Shown here: piece by piece, positions 8,646 to 19,049 of the stretch
Position numbering within the stretch: position 1 is the first letter of the stretch
Layout of the letters: each line of letters starts with the position of its first letter
Source: Myxacorys almedinensis A
Lineage (GTDB): Bacteria > Cyanobacteriota > Cyanobacteriia > Leptolyngbyales > Leptolyngbyaceae
NCBI RefSeq assembly: GCF_010091945.1
Contig: NZ_WVIE01000015.1
Coordinates: 1 to 64,000 of the forward strand
Direction of reading: 5' to 3'
DNA: 64,000 nt
Made by a program: the position numbers and the translations under genes
The notes under the pieces: generated by a model
What the model saw: only the letters and a program-made list of their open reading frames with translations
The model's database searches: none
Told to the model about the DNA's origin: nothing

Positions 8646-9326
8646 ATGGCGCAGAAATGGGATCTCGGCAGATTTATTCAAACGTTAGACTATTTTGAAG
8701 CAATTCCCGTTGTTAGTTGGATTCAACACATGATTCAGCCTCGCCCCAATCCCCAAGCCGATCTCAGACAAGGGCAAGGCAGCGATCGCATCTTGTTCGA
8801 CTTTAGCAATCCGAGCCACGATATTTCCACAACTTGGGGCGCGCTCGATGATGTGGTGATGGGCGGCGTCAGCACCAGTTCATTTCAGTTGAGCGATGGC
8901 AAGGCGGTTTTTTCGGGCAATGTCTCGACCGACAATTCTGGCGGGTTTGCCTCTGTGCGGACTCGTAATTTTGATCCGGCGATCGCGCTGTCTGAGTATA
9001 CGGGCATTGAACTGCGCGTCAAGGGCGATGGCAACCGCTACAAATTTTTGGTGCGCGATGACGATGGCTGGGATAGCATCGGCTACTCTCACTCGTTTGA
9101 TACGGTGGCGCACGAGTGGATTGCCCTCCGCATTCCGTTTTCAAGCCTAATTCCGGTATTTCGGGCCAAAACGATGGCAAATGCAATGCCGCTCAATGCC
9201 GGAACCGTGCGATCGCTGCAACTGATGCTCAGCAAATTTGAATACGATGGAGCGCTCAATCCTAAATTCCATCCGGGAGAGTTTCGGCTAGAAGTGAGCA
9301 GCATTAGCGCCGTACGGGACGCCTGA
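8646..9326 (+). CDS. CIA30 family protein
   Basis: A 226-residue protein. The CIA30 (complex I intermediate-associated protein 30) domain covers about residues 48-220: ILFDFSNPSHDISTTWGALDDVVMGG, then GGFASVRTRNF, GIELRVKGDGNRYKF, and FHPGEFRLEVSSI; this is a galactose-binding-like beta sandwich. In mitochondria the namesake helps assemble respiratory complex I. In cyanobacteria a role in NDH-1 or photosystem assembly is only inference. There is no signal peptide. The ATG at 8646 follows an ACC start context, with no strong Shine-Dalgarno. Confidence 0.88.
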   Translation: MAQKWDLGRFIQTLDYFEAIPVVSWIQHMIQPRPNPQADLRQGQGSDRILFDFSNPSHDISTTWGALDDVVMGGVSTSSFQLSDGKAVFSGNVSTDNSGGFASVRTRNFDPAIALSEYTGIELRVKGDGNRYKFLVRDDDGWDSIGYSHSFDTVAHEWIALRIPFSSLIPVFRAKTMANAMPLNAGTVRSLQLMLSKFEYDGALNPKFHPGEFRLEVSSISAVRDA

Positions 9327-9473
9327 AAACGCGGCAGACATCCGATCGCACATAGAGTTAAGAGTTAGGCACCCTGTTTTAGGCAGTTTGAGTGTCACTT
9401 TGGCAGGCAGTGTAGCCGGAATGGTGAGACCCGATCGGAGTCGCGCTTGCCTAGACGCGATCGCTCTAATAAA

Positions 9474-10865
9474 ATGCCAGTGCCACATCTTCTAAAACCG
9501 TTGCCCTACTTTCAGCCGCTAATTCCTAATTTGGACATTGAGCAACGCAATTTTGACCTCAACCATCTACGGGCGGAAGATCGATCCGCTCACAACTGGT
9601 ATCGATTTATTCTCTCGTTTCCGCCTCATTTAGTGCGGCAGTATCTCGAAAAATTTGCCGTAACTCCGCAGCACACCGTTCTCGACCCGTTTTGTGGTAC
9701 CGGAACTACTGCCGTGGAGTGCAAGAAAACGGGCATTCCGACCGTGGGCATCGAAGCCAATCGGATGGCGTGGTTTGCGGGTTCTGTCAAGCTCGATTGG
9801 ACGCCAGACCCAGAGCGGTTGCTGCAACACGCCGAAAAAATAGGCGCGATCGCGAGGGCAACTATTGACGAAACTCAATCTGGCAAAGCGTCTTTAGGTG
9901 GCTCACATCCCCATGCCAAGGCACCCCGCACCTTGCCCGAAGAAAGCCAAAAGCTGCTGCTAAAAAACTCCATCAGCCCGTTGCCGCTCCACAAAACATT
10001 GATTTTGCTCGATCAGCTTCGGCAACACTCTCCCTCACCGTTTTTTGCTCACGAGCAACTTGCCCTCGCCAAAGCGATCGTCTTTTCGATCAGTAATATC
10101 CGGTTTGCGCCAGAAGTCAGCATCGGTAAAGCCAAAGCCGATGCTCCCGTAGTTGAGGTGTGGCTAGATGCCGTTCGTGCTATGGCAACCGACCTCGACC
10201 ACCTGCGATCGCGCCCTGCGATCGCCGCAACCATGCATCATGCAGATTCGCGGCAGTTGCTCAGCGTTTTAGACCCTGCCTCGATCGATGCCGTGATCAC
10301 CTCTCCGCCCTACCCCAACGAGAAAGACTACACCCGCACCACGCGGCTAGAATCGGTGCTTTTAGGATTTTTAAACAACAAATCCGATCTTCAAACCCTA
10401 AAGCGGGGATTGATGCGATCGAACAGCCGCAACGTTTACACCACCGACGACGATGACCAGTGGGTGGTGCACCATGGCGAAATTCAGCGCATTGCCGCCG
10501 AAATCGATGCCCGTCGTCTAGAGCTAGGCAAAACCAGCGGCTTTGAGCGGGTGTATGCTCAAGCTACAAAACTCTATTTTGGCGGCATGGCAAAGCATCT
10601 AGCCGATCTGCGCTATGCCTTACGTCCCGGCGCAAAATTAGCTTACGTCGTCGGGGATCAGGCGTCTTACCTGCGTGTAATGATTCGGACGGGGCGATTG
10701 ATTGCCGGGATTGCTGAGGCCCTGGGCTACGAAGTTGAAGCGATCGATTTATTTCGCACTCGGTTAGCTACAGCAACCAAAGAGCAGTTGCGCGAAGAAG
10801 TGGTGGTGTTGCGCTGGTCGGGCAAGTTTCCGGTTCGCTATCCCTTCAGCGATAAGCCGCTCTAG
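9474..10865 (+). CDS. Solitary site-specific DNA methyltransferase (SPPY type)
   Basis: About 463 residues from the ATG at 9474; an upstream in-frame TTG at 9447 is less likely. The SAM motif DPFCGTGTTAVECKK lies near residue 70 and the catalytic motif TSPPYPNEKDYTR near residue 279. SPPY is typical of amino-methyltransferases, especially N4-cytosine enzymes, though N6-adenine cannot be excluded. The order (motif I before motif IV) fits the gamma or beta-like arrangement. No restriction gene is adjacent; both neighbours are housekeeping-type genes. Cyanobacteria often carry solitary methyltransferases acting on the whole chromosome. Its target sequence cannot be read from the protein. Confidence 0.87.
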   Translation: MPVPHLLKPLPYFQPLIPNLDIEQRNFDLNHLRAEDRSAHNWYRFILSFPPHLVRQYLEKFAVTPQHTVLDPFCGTGTTAVECKKTGIPTVGIEANRMAWFAGSVKLDWTPDPERLLQHAEKIGAIARATIDETQSGKASLGGSHPHAKAPRTLPEESQKLLLKNSISPLPLHKTLILLDQLRQHSPSPFFAHEQLALAKAIVFSISNIRFAPEVSIGKAKADAPVVEVWLDAVRAMATDLDHLRSRPAIAATMHHADSRQLLSVLDPASIDAVITSPPYPNEKDYTRTTRLESVLLGFLNNKSDLQTLKRGLMRSNSRNVYTTDDDDQWVVHHGEIQRIAAEIDARRLELGKTSGFERVYAQATKLYFGGMAKHLADLRYALRPGAKLAYVVGDQASYLRVMIRTGRLIAGIAEALGYEVEAIDLFRTRLATATKEQLREEVVVLRWSGKFPVRYPFSDKPL

Positions 10866-10954
10866 AGGAGGGCGCGCTTTGCCAGATGTTTGAGCCGTTT
10901 GAGACACCGCAGAGTGATTTAGTTTTTGGGAAAAATCTCGTGCATTTCTGCCAA

Positions 10955-11073
10955 CTAGTAGATTGTCAACGTTGAGAGGTAGAGGGGTGAGAGGGTAGAT
11001 CTTACCCATCCACTCATCCACTCATCCACTCATCGATTCCCAGCCTCTCATTTCAAACTGGACAGACCACTAG
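10955..11073 (+). repeat. MITE-like interspersed repeat, complete copy A
   Basis: A 119-bp element beginning CTAGTAGATTGTCAACGTTG and ending GACAGACCACTAG. Its two ends match those of the 31307-31435 element in opposite orientation. The two termini are imperfect inverted repeats of one another, each starting with CTAG. The middle has tandem CCACTCAT units. It lies 90 bases past the methyltransferase stop codon. Confidence 0.75.
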
Positions 11074-11318
11074 AATAGAAGAAGCCGCCCCTGCCGCCGC
11101 TTTTGACTGATGGCAGGAATCTAATCGCGGTAGGCGTTGCCAAGTTCTGATCGCTCCCTACGGCTCCGCCTTTATCTGCCCTTTTGGAGATGCCGAGATT
11201 TAATGATGCAAAACTTAACACCGTGGTTCACGCTTGCTCTACTCCGCACTTTGGTAGACTTGTAAACTGAGAGCGTCGGTAGAAATGGCGCAAAATCAGC
11301 AGTTGGAGGACTTAGTTC
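11074..11318. other. Leader region of glpX
   Basis: No gene seen. A GC-rich stretch (11090-11190) with several short inverted repeats lies between the repeat element and the GTG start of glpX. The glpX promoter is presumably here. TTGGTAGACTTGTAAACT near 11254 could hold a -10 element, but no convincing -35 partner is visible. Confidence 0.35.
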
Positions 11319-12356
11319 GTGGAAAACACGCTTGGTTTAGAAATTATCGAAGTCGTAGAGCAGGCCGCGATCGCGTCGGCTCGTCTCATGGGAAAAGGCG
11401 ACAAGAACGAGGCTGACCGGGTAGCCGTAGAAGCCATGCGTGAGCGCATGAATAAAATTTATATGCGCGGTCGGATTGTGATTGGCGAAGGGGAGCGAGA
11501 CGACGCCCCCATGCTCTATATCGGCGAAGAAGTGGGCATTTGCTCTCAGCCCGATGCCAAAGACTTCTGTAACCCCGACGAACTCGTAGAAATTGACATC
11601 GCCGTTGACCCCTGCGAAGGCACCAACCTGTGCGCCTATGGTCAGCCCGGTTCGATGGCAGTGCTAGCCATTTCCGAAAAGGGTGGCTTGTTTGCCGCAC
11701 CCGATTTTTACATGAAAAAACTCGCGGCTCCTCCGGCTGCTAAAGGGAAGGTAGACATTAACAAGTCTGCCACCGAGAATCTGAAGATCCTGTCGGAATG
11801 TCTCGATCGCTCGATCGATGAATTGGTTGTCGTCGTGATGAAGCGCGATCGCCACAATGACTTGATCAAAGAAATCCGCGAAGCCGGTGCCCGAGTCCAA
11901 CTGATCAGCGATGGTGACGTAGGGGCAGCCATTAACTGCGGCTTCTCTGGAACCAACATTCATGCGCTGATGGGCATTGGGGCGGCTCCGGAAGGGGTGA
12001 TTTCGGCGGCGGCGCTGCGGTGTCTGGGGGCGCACTTCCAGGGGCAATTGATTTATGATCCTGCCGTTGTGAAGACCGGGCTGATCGGCGAAAGCAAAGA
12101 AGCCAACATCGCTCGCCTCAAAGAGATGGGCATCAACGACCCCGATAAAGTCTACACGGGTGAAGAACTCGCGTCGGGCGAAAACGTGCTCTTTGCCGGA
12201 ACGGGCATCACACCTGGAAACATCATGAACGGTGTGCGCTTCTTCAAAGGCGGTGCCAGAACCCAAACCCTCGTGATTTCCAGCCAGTCGAAAACGGCTC
12301 GGTTTGTCGATACGATTCACATGCCGGGTCAGCCCAAAATCGTGCAGCTTCACTAG
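11319..12356 (+). CDS. glpX: Class II fructose-1,6-bisphosphatase/sedoheptulose-1,7-bisphosphatase
   Basis: A 345-residue GlpX-family phosphatase starting with GTG. In cyanobacteria this enzyme removes the 1-phosphate of both fructose-1,6- and sedoheptulose-1,7-bisphosphate in the Calvin cycle. Diagnostic segments are [34 protein letters not shown] (metal-binding acids), [13 protein letters not shown] (the DPxEGT-type motif with a Cys), and ISDGDVGAA. The length matches cyanobacterial FBP/SBPases of about 345 residues. It is followed 141 bases later by hemA on the same strand, with a hairpin between them. Confidence 0.96.
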   Translation: MENTLGLEIIEVVEQAAIASARLMGKGDKNEADRVAVEAMRERMNKIYMRGRIVIGEGERDDAPMLYIGEEVGICSQPDAKDFCNPDELVEIDIAVDPCEGTNLCAYGQPGSMAVLAISEKGGLFAAPDFYMKKLAAPPAAKGKVDINKSATENLKILSECLDRSIDELVVVVMKRDRHNDLIKEIREAGARVQLISDGDVGAAINCGFSGTNIHALMGIGAAPEGVISAAALRCLGAHFQGQLIYDPAVVKTGLIGESKEANIARLKEMGINDPDKVYTGEELASGENVLFAGTGITPGNIMNGVRFFKGGARTQTLVISSQSKTARFVDTIHMPGQPKIVQLH

Positions 12357-12376
12357 AAAGCAAGGCTGAGGGGCGA

Positions 12377-12445
12377 CGCGGGCAGCAACGTTTCGCAGAG
12401 AAACTTGAGAGATCCCCTCTCGTTCCTTTCGTCCCTCTGCCCGCG
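12377..12445 (+). other. Inverted repeat between glpX and hemA
   Basis: CGCGGGCAG (12377-12385) and CTGCCCGCG (12437-12445) are perfect 9-bp complements separated by about 50 bases. The downstream arm is followed by ACTTTCAGTCTTTG, only weakly T-rich. It may terminate glpX or form a structured hemA leader. Confidence 0.5.
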
Positions 12446-12497
12446 ACTTTCAGTCTTTGAGATCATTAAGAGCAGATCATAAGAGCGCCTTTTTAAT

Positions 12498-13781
12498 ATG
12501 AACATTGCTGTCGTTGGGTTAAGCCACAAAACCGCCCCGGTCGAAGTTCGAGAAAAGCTAAGTATTCCAGAGCCGGTTTATGATCAAGCGATCGCAGCGT
12601 TGTGCAACTGCCCCCATGTGCAAGAAGTGGCAGTGCTCAGCACATGCAACCGTTTAGAAATTTATTTAGTTACGTCGGAGACAGAATCTGGGATTCGCGA
12701 CGTCATTCAGTTTTTATCAGAGCATAGCAAGCTGCCGATTTCCATGCTGCGTCCCTATCTGTTTACGTTGCTCCATCAAGACGCGGTAACGCATTTGATG
12801 AGAGTCGCATCGGGGCTAGATAGCTTGGTGCTAGGTGAGGGGCAGATTTTGGCGCAGGTGAAGCATTGTCACAAAATGGGGCAGCAGCACAACGGTGTTG
12901 GACGAATTTTAAATCAACTGTTCAAGCAAGGCATTTCTGCCGGAAAGCGGGTGCGAACCGAAACGAGCATTGGTACCGGTGCAGTGTCGATTAGCTCTGC
13001 TGCCGTAGAATTGGCACACATGAAAGCAGACCTTGCCGCCAACCGGATCACCATTGTGGGGGCTGGCAAGATGTCTCGCCTGTTGGTGCAACATCTCATT
13101 TCCAAAGGGGCAAGAAATATTACGATTCTCAATCGCTCATTGGAACGGGCCCAAGAGCTTGCCAATCAGTTTCCGGATGCCCAGTTAACCTTGCGTCCCC
13201 TGTCGGAGATGATGGTAGCGATCGCAGCGTCTGACCTGGTATTTACCAGCACTTCTTCAACCGAACCCATTGTCGATCGCGCTAAACTTGAAAGCCAATT
13301 GGAACCGAGGCAGCCGTTGATGTTGTTTGACATTGCAGTGCCCCGCAACGTCGATGCCGATGTCAACGAGATGACCCATGTGAAAGCCTTCAACGTTGAC
13401 GATCTCAAGGCAGTCGTGGCGCAAAATCAGGAAAGCCGCCGCCAGATGGCAATGGAAGCCGAAGCCATGCTCGAAGAGGAAGTCGATACGTTTGATATCT
13501 GGTGGCGATCGCTAGAAACGGTATCTACGATCAGCAGCCTGCGCGATAAGGTCGAGACCATTCGGGCGCAAGAATTGGAAAAAGCGCTGTCTCGGTTAGG
13601 AAATGACTTTGGCGATCGCCATCGCGAAGTGATCGAAGCCCTGACGAAAGGCATTGTCAACAAGATTCTCCACGACCCGATGGTGCAACTACGGGCACAG
13701 CAAGATATCGAGGCGCGGCGGCGGGCAATGGAAACCCTGGAGGTGCTGTTTAACCTCACGTCTGAGCAGGCGAGCGTGTGA
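12498..13781 (+). CDS. hemA: Glutamyl-tRNA reductase
   Basis: A 427-residue enzyme reducing glutamyl-tRNA(Glu) to glutamate-1-semialdehyde with NADPH, the first committed step of tetrapyrrole (chlorophyll, heme, bilin) synthesis. The start [15 protein letters not shown] is family-typical. The catalytic cysteine lies in [10 protein letters not shown] (about residue 51). The NADPH-binding segment is [17 protein letters not shown] (about residue 180). The C-terminal dimerisation helices end the protein. The length matches other cyanobacterial HemA proteins. The start ATG at 12498 follows an AT-rich leader. Confidence 0.97.
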   Translation: MNIAVVGLSHKTAPVEVREKLSIPEPVYDQAIAALCNCPHVQEVAVLSTCNRLEIYLVTSETESGIRDVIQFLSEHSKLPISMLRPYLFTLLHQDAVTHLMRVASGLDSLVLGEGQILAQVKHCHKMGQQHNGVGRILNQLFKQGISAGKRVRTETSIGTGAVSISSAAVELAHMKADLAANRITIVGAGKMSRLLVQHLISKGARNITILNRSLERAQELANQFPDAQLTLRPLSEMMVAIAASDLVFTSTSSTEPIVDRAKLESQLEPRQPLMLFDIAVPRNVDADVNEMTHVKAFNVDDLKAVVAQNQESRRQMAMEAEAMLEEEVDTFDIWWRSLETVSTISSLRDKVETIRAQELEKALSRLGNDFGDRHREVIEALTKGIVNKILHDPMVQLRAQQDIEARRRAMETLEVLFNLTSEQASV

Positions 13782-13932
13782 CGGAGGGCGGGACTTGAAA
13801 CGAAGGAGGGCGAGCGATCGCAGGACATCGCGAAAGGCTCGTCCCGTGATCCCTTCTACCTTAATAACCTTGTACCCTGATAGGTAGTAGATCCCTGCGA
13901 TCGATCCGTTGAGTTTACGAGGTAAGGCTGAA

Positions 13933-16926
13933 ATGCCCCACTCCCGCCATTGTTTTTTCAAGATTCTCGTGATTCTCCTGGGGTTTTGGTTCGGCTTCGA
14001 TTTGCTGGTGCGTCTCGTTGCCGAAAGCCTTTGGTTTCAGGAAGTGAACTATGGCAGGGTTTTTTGGGTACGCCTCGCCACCCAGGGCAGCATTGCTACA
14101 ATCGTCACCCTGCTTTCCCTGGTTTTTCTGCTGGGAAATCTTCGTGTTGCCGATCGCAGAGGTTGGCAAGATCTAGAGGCAGAAGAGGTTGACCAAAAAG
14201 TAACCTCCCGTACTGTAGCAGCGCTTCGCCTGTCTCGCTTGCTGCCGCTTAGCGTGACGCTTAGCCTGGTAGCAAGCTTGGTGATTGGCTATTACGGATT
14301 TGCGATCGCGCAGATTTGGCAAACCGATTGGGCAACCTCTGGCGTCATGCGGTCTTTGCCACAACCGTTTCACCCCGATCAGATCTGGCTCACGGTGGGG
14401 CAGTGGGCAACCCTGCCGGGGTTGATTGGGGTAGGCGGCATCATTCTGGCAGCGATCCCTGGTGCAATGCTAGTTCGTCCTCGGTTGACGCTAAACATCG
14501 GCGCGATCGCACTCAGCGTCGGGTTAGGATTTATTCTTTCCACCTACTGGGATACACTTCTCCAGTTTATTCACGCCACCCCGTTTGGGCAGGCTGATCC
14601 CCTGTTTGAGCGAGATATTGGGTTCTATATTTTCTCGTTGCCGATTGCCCAACTGCTAGAGTTTTGGCTGATTGGATTAAGCGTTTACGGATTTGTTGCC
14701 GTTTGCCTCACCTATTTATTGTCAGGAAACAGTCTGAGCGAAGGGCGCTTTGTCGGATTTTCCGAGCGACAGCATCGCCATCTTGCCGCCCTCGCGGCGA
14801 GTTTAATGGGCGCGATCGCGCTGGCATTTTGGCTGAGCCGCTACGAGTTGCTGTATTCCCGCCGAGGCGTCGCCTATGGTGCAAGCTATACCGATGTCAC
14901 GACTCAGTTGCCGGTCAACACGGGGTTGGCTGGTTTAGCAGGAGCGATCGCGCTTGGGCTGTTCTGGCAGCTTCTGCTGAAAAATCGCCCTAAAAAGCGG
15001 CTGCCGATCTTCAAAACCCTTGCTTTATATACCGCCATAGCTGCCCTTTCGAGTACGCTGTTGCCGCTTGCGGTGCAGCGCTTTGTCGTGCAACCGAACG
15101 AGCTAGCGCGGGAAACGCCTTTTATTCAGCGCAACATTGCCCAAACCCGCGAAGCTTTTAACTTAAACCTCATTGATGTCGAAACATTTAATCCTGAAAA
15201 CTCTCTGACCCTAGCCGATCTGCAAACCAACGAACGCACAATTCGCAATATTCGCTTGTGGGACACTCGCCCCCTCTTGCAAACCAATCGTCAACTTCAG
15301 CAAATTCGCCCCTACTATGCCTTTCCCAGCGCCGATATCGATCGCTACACGCTATTGCGCCGTCCCCCCAACCAGCCCCCCACTGCCGATCTCCAGCAGG
15401 TCTTAATTGCAGCCCGAGAATTAGATTATGATGGCGTGCCAGAAGAAGCAAAAACGTGGGTCAACAAACATCTAATTTATACTCACGGGTATGGGTTTAC
15501 CCTTAGCCCAGTCAACCAGGTTGCCCCTGGTGGCTTGCCCGCTTACTTTGTGAGAGATATTACAACCGATGTTTCAGGCGATACTCCTCTAAACGTGTCG
15601 AGCGAAGAAATTCGTTCCAGTATTCCGATTACCAATCCTCGAATCTATTTCGGTGAAATTTCGGATACCTACGTCATGACAGGGACGCGCGTCAAAGAGT
15701 TTGACTACCCAAGCGAGGATGGCAATGTTTACACCATTTATGATGGAACGGGCGGCATTCAGATTGCTTCAATGCCGCAGCGGCTCTTGTTTGCCAAATA
15801 TCTCAATGATTGGCAGATGCTCTTGACTCGCAACTTTACACCTACAACAAAAGTCTTATTTCGGCGCAATATTAACGAACGCATCCGCGCGATCGCGCCT
15901 TTTCTGCGCTACGATTCGTCTCCCTATTTAGTTGTTGCCGACACTCAAGCGCCTAACAGCAATCTGTTTTGGGTGGTAGATGCGTACACCACTAGCGATC
16001 GCTATCCCTACTCTGATCCCGGTCGGTCTGAGTTTAACTACATTCGCAATTCCGTTAAGGTCATTATTGATGCCTACAATGGCTCGGCTAACTTTTATAC
16101 TGCCGATCCGTCTGATCCGATCATTCAAACCTGGGAGAAGATTTTTCCAACCCTGCTGAAACCGTTAGACGAGATGCCAAAAACCCTGAGAAGCCATCTG
16201 CGCTATCCGGTAGACTTCTTTAAAAGCCAGTCTGATAGCTTGCTGACCTATCACATGACCGATCCGCAAGTGTTTTATAACCGAGAAGATCAGTGGCAAG
16301 TGCCGACCGAAACTTATGGCAGCGACACTCAGCCGGTCGAACCCTACTATCTGATCACCCGATTGCCAACGGCGATCAGTGAAGAATTTATCCTGTTGTT
16401 GCCCTTTAGACCCAATCAACGAACAAATTTGATTGCCTGGTTAGCCGCGCGATCGGATGAAGAACAATACGGTAGGCTATTGCTCTACACGTTCCCCAAG
16501 CAAGAATTGGTGTATGGAACGGAGCAAATCGAAGCGCGAATTAACCAAGATCCGGTGATTTCTCAGCAAATTTCTCTTTGGAACCGAGCCGGATCGCGAG
16601 CGGTGCAGGGCAATTTGTTGATCGTTCCGATCGAGCGATCGCTGCTCTATGTCGAGCCGATTTATCTAGAGGCTGAGCAAAACAGCCTGCCAACGTTGGT
16701 GCGGGTGATTGTGGCGTATGAAAATCAAATTGTGATGGCAGAAAGTCTAGATGCGGCACTCAGAGCAGTGTTTAGCGCCCAACAGCAGACGCCTGCACCC
16801 GCGATCGTGCGTCCGCTCGACGAGACTGAACCTTCTGCCCAACCGCCACCTCCAATTCCTGCCCCCTCTCCAACCCCGATTCCTGCCCAACCCCCAACCC
16901 AAGCTCCTGCCCAACCTCCAACATAA
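13933..16926 (+). CDS. UPF0182 family large membrane protein
   Basis: About 997 residues from the ATG at 13933; an in-frame TTG at 13909 would add eight residues. Seven or so hydrophobic segments occupy about residues 10-390, including FFKILVILLGFWFGFDLLVRL at the start. A long non-membrane region follows with the family block NPENSLTLADLQTNERTIRN, IRLWDTRPLLQTNRQLQQ and later HLIYTHGYGFTLSPVN. The C-terminus is a proline-rich tail of about 40 residues. The membrane part plus large outside domain fits the UPF0182 family, whose biochemical role is not established. It is convergent with aroA. Confidence 0.93.
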   Translation: MPHSRHCFFKILVILLGFWFGFDLLVRLVAESLWFQEVNYGRVFWVRLATQGSIATIVTLLSLVFLLGNLRVADRRGWQDLEAEEVDQKVTSRTVAALRLSRLLPLSVTLSLVASLVIGYYGFAIAQIWQTDWATSGVMRSLPQPFHPDQIWLTVGQWATLPGLIGVGGIILAAIPGAMLVRPRLTLNIGAIALSVGLGFILSTYWDTLLQFIHATPFGQADPLFERDIGFYIFSLPIAQLLEFWLIGLSVYGFVAVCLTYLLSGNSLSEGRFVGFSERQHRHLAALAASLMGAIALAFWLSRYELLYSRRGVAYGASYTDVTTQLPVNTGLAGLAGAIALGLFWQLLLKNRPKKRLPIFKTLALYTAIAALSSTLLPLAVQRFVVQPNELARETPFIQRNIAQTREAFNLNLIDVETFNPENSLTLADLQTNERTIRNIRLWDTRPLLQTNRQLQQIRPYYAFPSADIDRYTLLRRPPNQPPTADLQQVLIAARELDYDGVPEEAKTWVNKHLIYTHGYGFTLSPVNQVAPGGLPAYFVRDITTDVSGDTPLNVSSEEIRSSIPITNPRIYFGEISDTYVMTGTRVKEFDYPSEDGNVYTIYDGTGGIQIASMPQRLLFAKYLNDWQMLLTRNFTPTTKVLFRRNINERIRAIAPFLRYDSSPYLVVADTQAPNSNLFWVVDAYTTSDRYPYSDPGRSEFNYIRNSVKVIIDAYNGSANFYTADPSDPIIQTWEKIFPTLLKPLDEMPKTLRSHLRYPVDFFKSQSDSLLTYHMTDPQVFYNREDQWQVPTETYGSDTQPVEPYYLITRLPTAISEEFILLLPFRPNQRTNLIAWLAARSDEEQYGRLLLYTFPKQELVYGTEQIEARINQDPVISQQISLWNRAGSRAVQGNLLIVPIERSLLYVEPIYLEAEQNSLPTLVRVIVAYENQIVMAESLDAALRAVFSAQQQTPAPAIVRPLDETEPSAQPPPPIPAPSPTPIPAQPPTQAPAQPPT

Positions 16927-16951
16927 GCTCCACGATAGTGATTTCTCGTGA

Positions 16952-17004
16952 CTACTAAATTGTCAACGTTGAGTCGATGGGTAAATGGGTGGATGAGTCG
17001 ATTC
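16952..17004 (+). repeat. MITE-like repeat, half copy C
   Basis: About 53 bases begin CTACTAAATTGTCAACGTTG and continue with GAGTCGATGGGT, matching the left end of the complete copies (best with the reverse complement of 31307-31435). The right half and the second terminal repeat are missing. It lies between the convergent UPF0182 and aroA genes, eight bases from the aroA stop. Confidence 0.65.
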
Positions 17005-17011
17005 TGAGGTT

Positions 17012-18361
17012 CTAAGCTATCACCTGCTGCAATGTTGTGGTGAAATCAGGATAGGAAATGGCAGCAGCTTCGGCGCGGTGAATCGTCGTTTTACCTGAGG
17101 CATTGAGAGCCGCGATCGCTAAACTCATGGCAATCCGGTGATCGGTATAACTATCGACATCGGTTCCAACTAACGGATACCCGCCCGTAATTTCCAGCCC
17201 GTCTGCTCGTTCCGTCACCTTCGCGCCCATGAGATTGAGTTGAGTCGCCATGACGGCGATGCGATCGCTTTCTTTGACCCGCAATTCTGCCGCATCTTCG
17301 ATCACGGTCGTCCCCGCTGCAAACGCTGCTGCCACCGCCAACACCGGAATTTCATCAATCAACCGAGGAATCAGATCCCCCCCAATTCGGCACGCTTTGA
17401 GATGGCTGTGACGCACTCGCAGATCTGCCACAGGTTCACCTGCTACATCGCGCGGATTTTCTAACGTGATGTCGGCTCCCATCGCTTCGAGGGCTTCTAA
17501 AACGCCCGTGCGGGTCGGATTGACGCCCACATTTACGATCGTTAAATCAGAGCCAGGAACGATCGCGCCTGCCACCAGCCAAAACGCCGCCGAACTGATG
17601 TCCCCAGGCACCACAACGGTTTGACCGCGCAGGGTTGTCCCTCCGGTCACGGTCACGCTTTTCGCGTCAGGATCAACGCTGACTTGGGCACCAAACGCTC
17701 TCAGCATCCGCTCGCTGTGATCGCGAGAAATGGCGGGTTCGGTCACAGTTGTTTGCCCGTCTACCATCAGCCCGGCTAGCAGAATGCAGGATTTGACTTG
17801 GGCAGAGGCGATCGGCGACTGGTAGTGAATCGGCGTTAGGGCGCGTCCTTGAATGGCTAAGGGAGCTAGCGAGTTTTGCTGTCGTCCCCAAATGTCTGCG
17901 CCCATGTGCTGAAGCGGTTTTACGACGCGAGACATCGGACGCGATCGCAGCGACTCATCCCCCGTAACCGTAAAAAAGCGATCAGGATGCGACGCCAAAA
18001 TTCCCAGCATCAGCCGCAGCGTCGTTCCCGAATTCCCAGCATTTAGCACCTCCATCGGCTCGATCAACTGACCCAAACCGATCCCTCGAACCCGTACTTC
18101 TTCGGTATTGAGATCAGAAATATCCGCCCCCATCGCCCGAAAGCAACTCGCCGTACTGCGCGGATCTTCGCCCAACAGCAACCCACGAATGATTGTTTCT
18201 CCCTCTGCCAGTGCGCCCAGCATCAGCGCCCGATGGGAAATCGACTTGTCGCCCGGAATTTGCAACCGCCCCCGCAATGGCGACCCTTCCGTAGAGCGCT
18301 CGATCACAAGTTCATGTTGAGAAGTTTGAACATTAAGCGCGATCGTGGTCGAATTTGCCAT
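17012..18361 (-). CDS. aroA: 3-phosphoshikimate 1-carboxyvinyltransferase (EPSP synthase)
   Basis: A 449-residue enzyme joining shikimate-3-phosphate and phosphoenolpyruvate in the shikimate pathway to aromatic amino acids. Landmarks are [19 protein letters not shown] (residues about 32-50), [14 protein letters not shown] (about 108-121), [12 protein letters not shown], and [14 protein letters not shown]. The general pattern resembles the class II subgroup more than the enteric class I enzymes. The PEP-site glycine in NAGNSGT is retained, as in ordinary enzymes. The first about 15 residues before the conserved core are an N-terminal extension. It is a single gene convergent with UPF0182. Confidence 0.96.
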   Translation of the reverse strand: MANSTTIALNVQTSQHELVIERSTEGSPLRGRLQIPGDKSISHRALMLGALAEGETIIRGLLLGEDPRSTASCFRAMGADISDLNTEEVRVRGIGLGQLIEPMEVLNAGNSGTTLRLMLGILASHPDRFFTVTGDESLRSRPMSRVVKPLQHMGADIWGRQQNSLAPLAIQGRALTPIHYQSPIASAQVKSCILLAGLMVDGQTTVTEPAISRDHSERMLRAFGAQVSVDPDAKSVTVTGGTTLRGQTVVVPGDISSAAFWLVAGAIVPGSDLTIVNVGVNPTRTGVLEALEAMGADITLENPRDVAGEPVADLRVRHSHLKACRIGGDLIPRLIDEIPVLAVAAAFAAGTTVIEDAAELRVKESDRIAVMATQLNLMGAKVTERADGLEITGGYPLVGTDVDSYTDHRIAMSLAIAALNASGKTTIHRAEAAAISYPDFTTTLQQVIA

Positions 18362-18409
18362 GGGGATCAGATAGACTGACTAGAACGTAAGTAATCCTAC
18401 CATTCCCCC

Positions 18410-18889
18410 ATGCTGACTCAGCATCGTAAACCTGTTCGCCTGTATATTGTCTCCAGAGATTTGCCGATTTGGTCAGAAGTGGAAACAACAGGGACGATTT
18501 ATCAGAAAAGCACCGATCAGTTCCATTTGGTCTTAACCGAGCCACGAGTCAATGAATCAGCATCCCGCAGAAAAGGCGGTTCCACCGTAACCACCACCCC
18601 GCGGTTGATTTGGCTCGACATTTCCCCCTGCCGCATCGCCATGACCATGCAGGGAGACGGCAAGGTTAGCTATCGCCATTTGTGGCAACGGGGTGTCTAT
18701 GGCTTTAGCCGCTATTGGTTGCAAGACGACTCAACAAAGCCCAACCCGTCGCTACAACTTCGCAACTTCACCCGCACCCTATGGCTAGAGCAGTCCCCCT
18801 TTCCCAAACTATTGCAGCTAGACTATGAGCTTTGGTCAGAAAAGCTGCAACTCGGTAGCTATGTTCTGCATTTAGAAATTTCAGATTAA
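18410..18889 (+). CDS. Conserved-looking protein of unknown function
   Basis: A 159-residue soluble protein without signal peptide or membrane segment. Features seen are RLYIVSRDLPIWSEVE near the start, LVLTEPRVNES, WLDISPCRIAMTMQGDGKVSYR in the middle, and a C-terminal LWLEQSPFPKLLQLDYELWS. The repeated tryptophans and beta-type spacing suggest a beta-rich domain. It is divergent from aroA by 48 bases, so the two may share a control region. I do not recognise the family. Confidence in its being real comes from clean codon use and the promoter-sized gap. Confidence 0.72.
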   Translation: MLTQHRKPVRLYIVSRDLPIWSEVETTGTIYQKSTDQFHLVLTEPRVNESASRRKGGSTVTTTPRLIWLDISPCRIAMTMQGDGKVSYRHLWQRGVYGFSRYWLQDDSTKPNPSLQLRNFTRTLWLEQSPFPKLLQLDYELWSEKLQLGSYVLHLEISD

Positions 18890-18980
18890 GCGACGATCGC
18901 AAGTCTGGCTCAAAAATTGCGGCTGTTAGGTTGTTCCCTCGTGAGGCAATCATTACCGCTCAGCCGCTATGTTCTAATTT

Positions 18981-19049
18981 AGTCTTCTAGATTTCAGACC
19001 TTTAGTCCTCTAGATTTCAGACCTTTAGTCCTCTAGATTTCAGACCTTT
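18981..19049 (+). repeat. Tandem 23-bp repeat, three units
   Basis: Three head-to-tail 23-bp units at 18981-19003, 19004-19026 and 19027-19049, each beginning AGTC(T/C)TCTAGATTTCAG and ending ACCTTT. A degenerate fourth piece (ATCTCAGACCTTTAGATC) follows near 19070. They lie between the convergent genes ending at 18889 and 19170. No coding frame runs through them. Confidence 0.8.

Noticed and set aside
8413-8688. 91-codon plus-strand frame between the hydrolase-fold and CIA30 genes
   Set aside because: It overlaps the CIA30 start and shows no conserved text; the true leader of CIA30 lies here.
9447-9473. TTG start for the methyltransferase
   Set aside because: The ATG at 9474 is closer to the conserved region and a better start codon.
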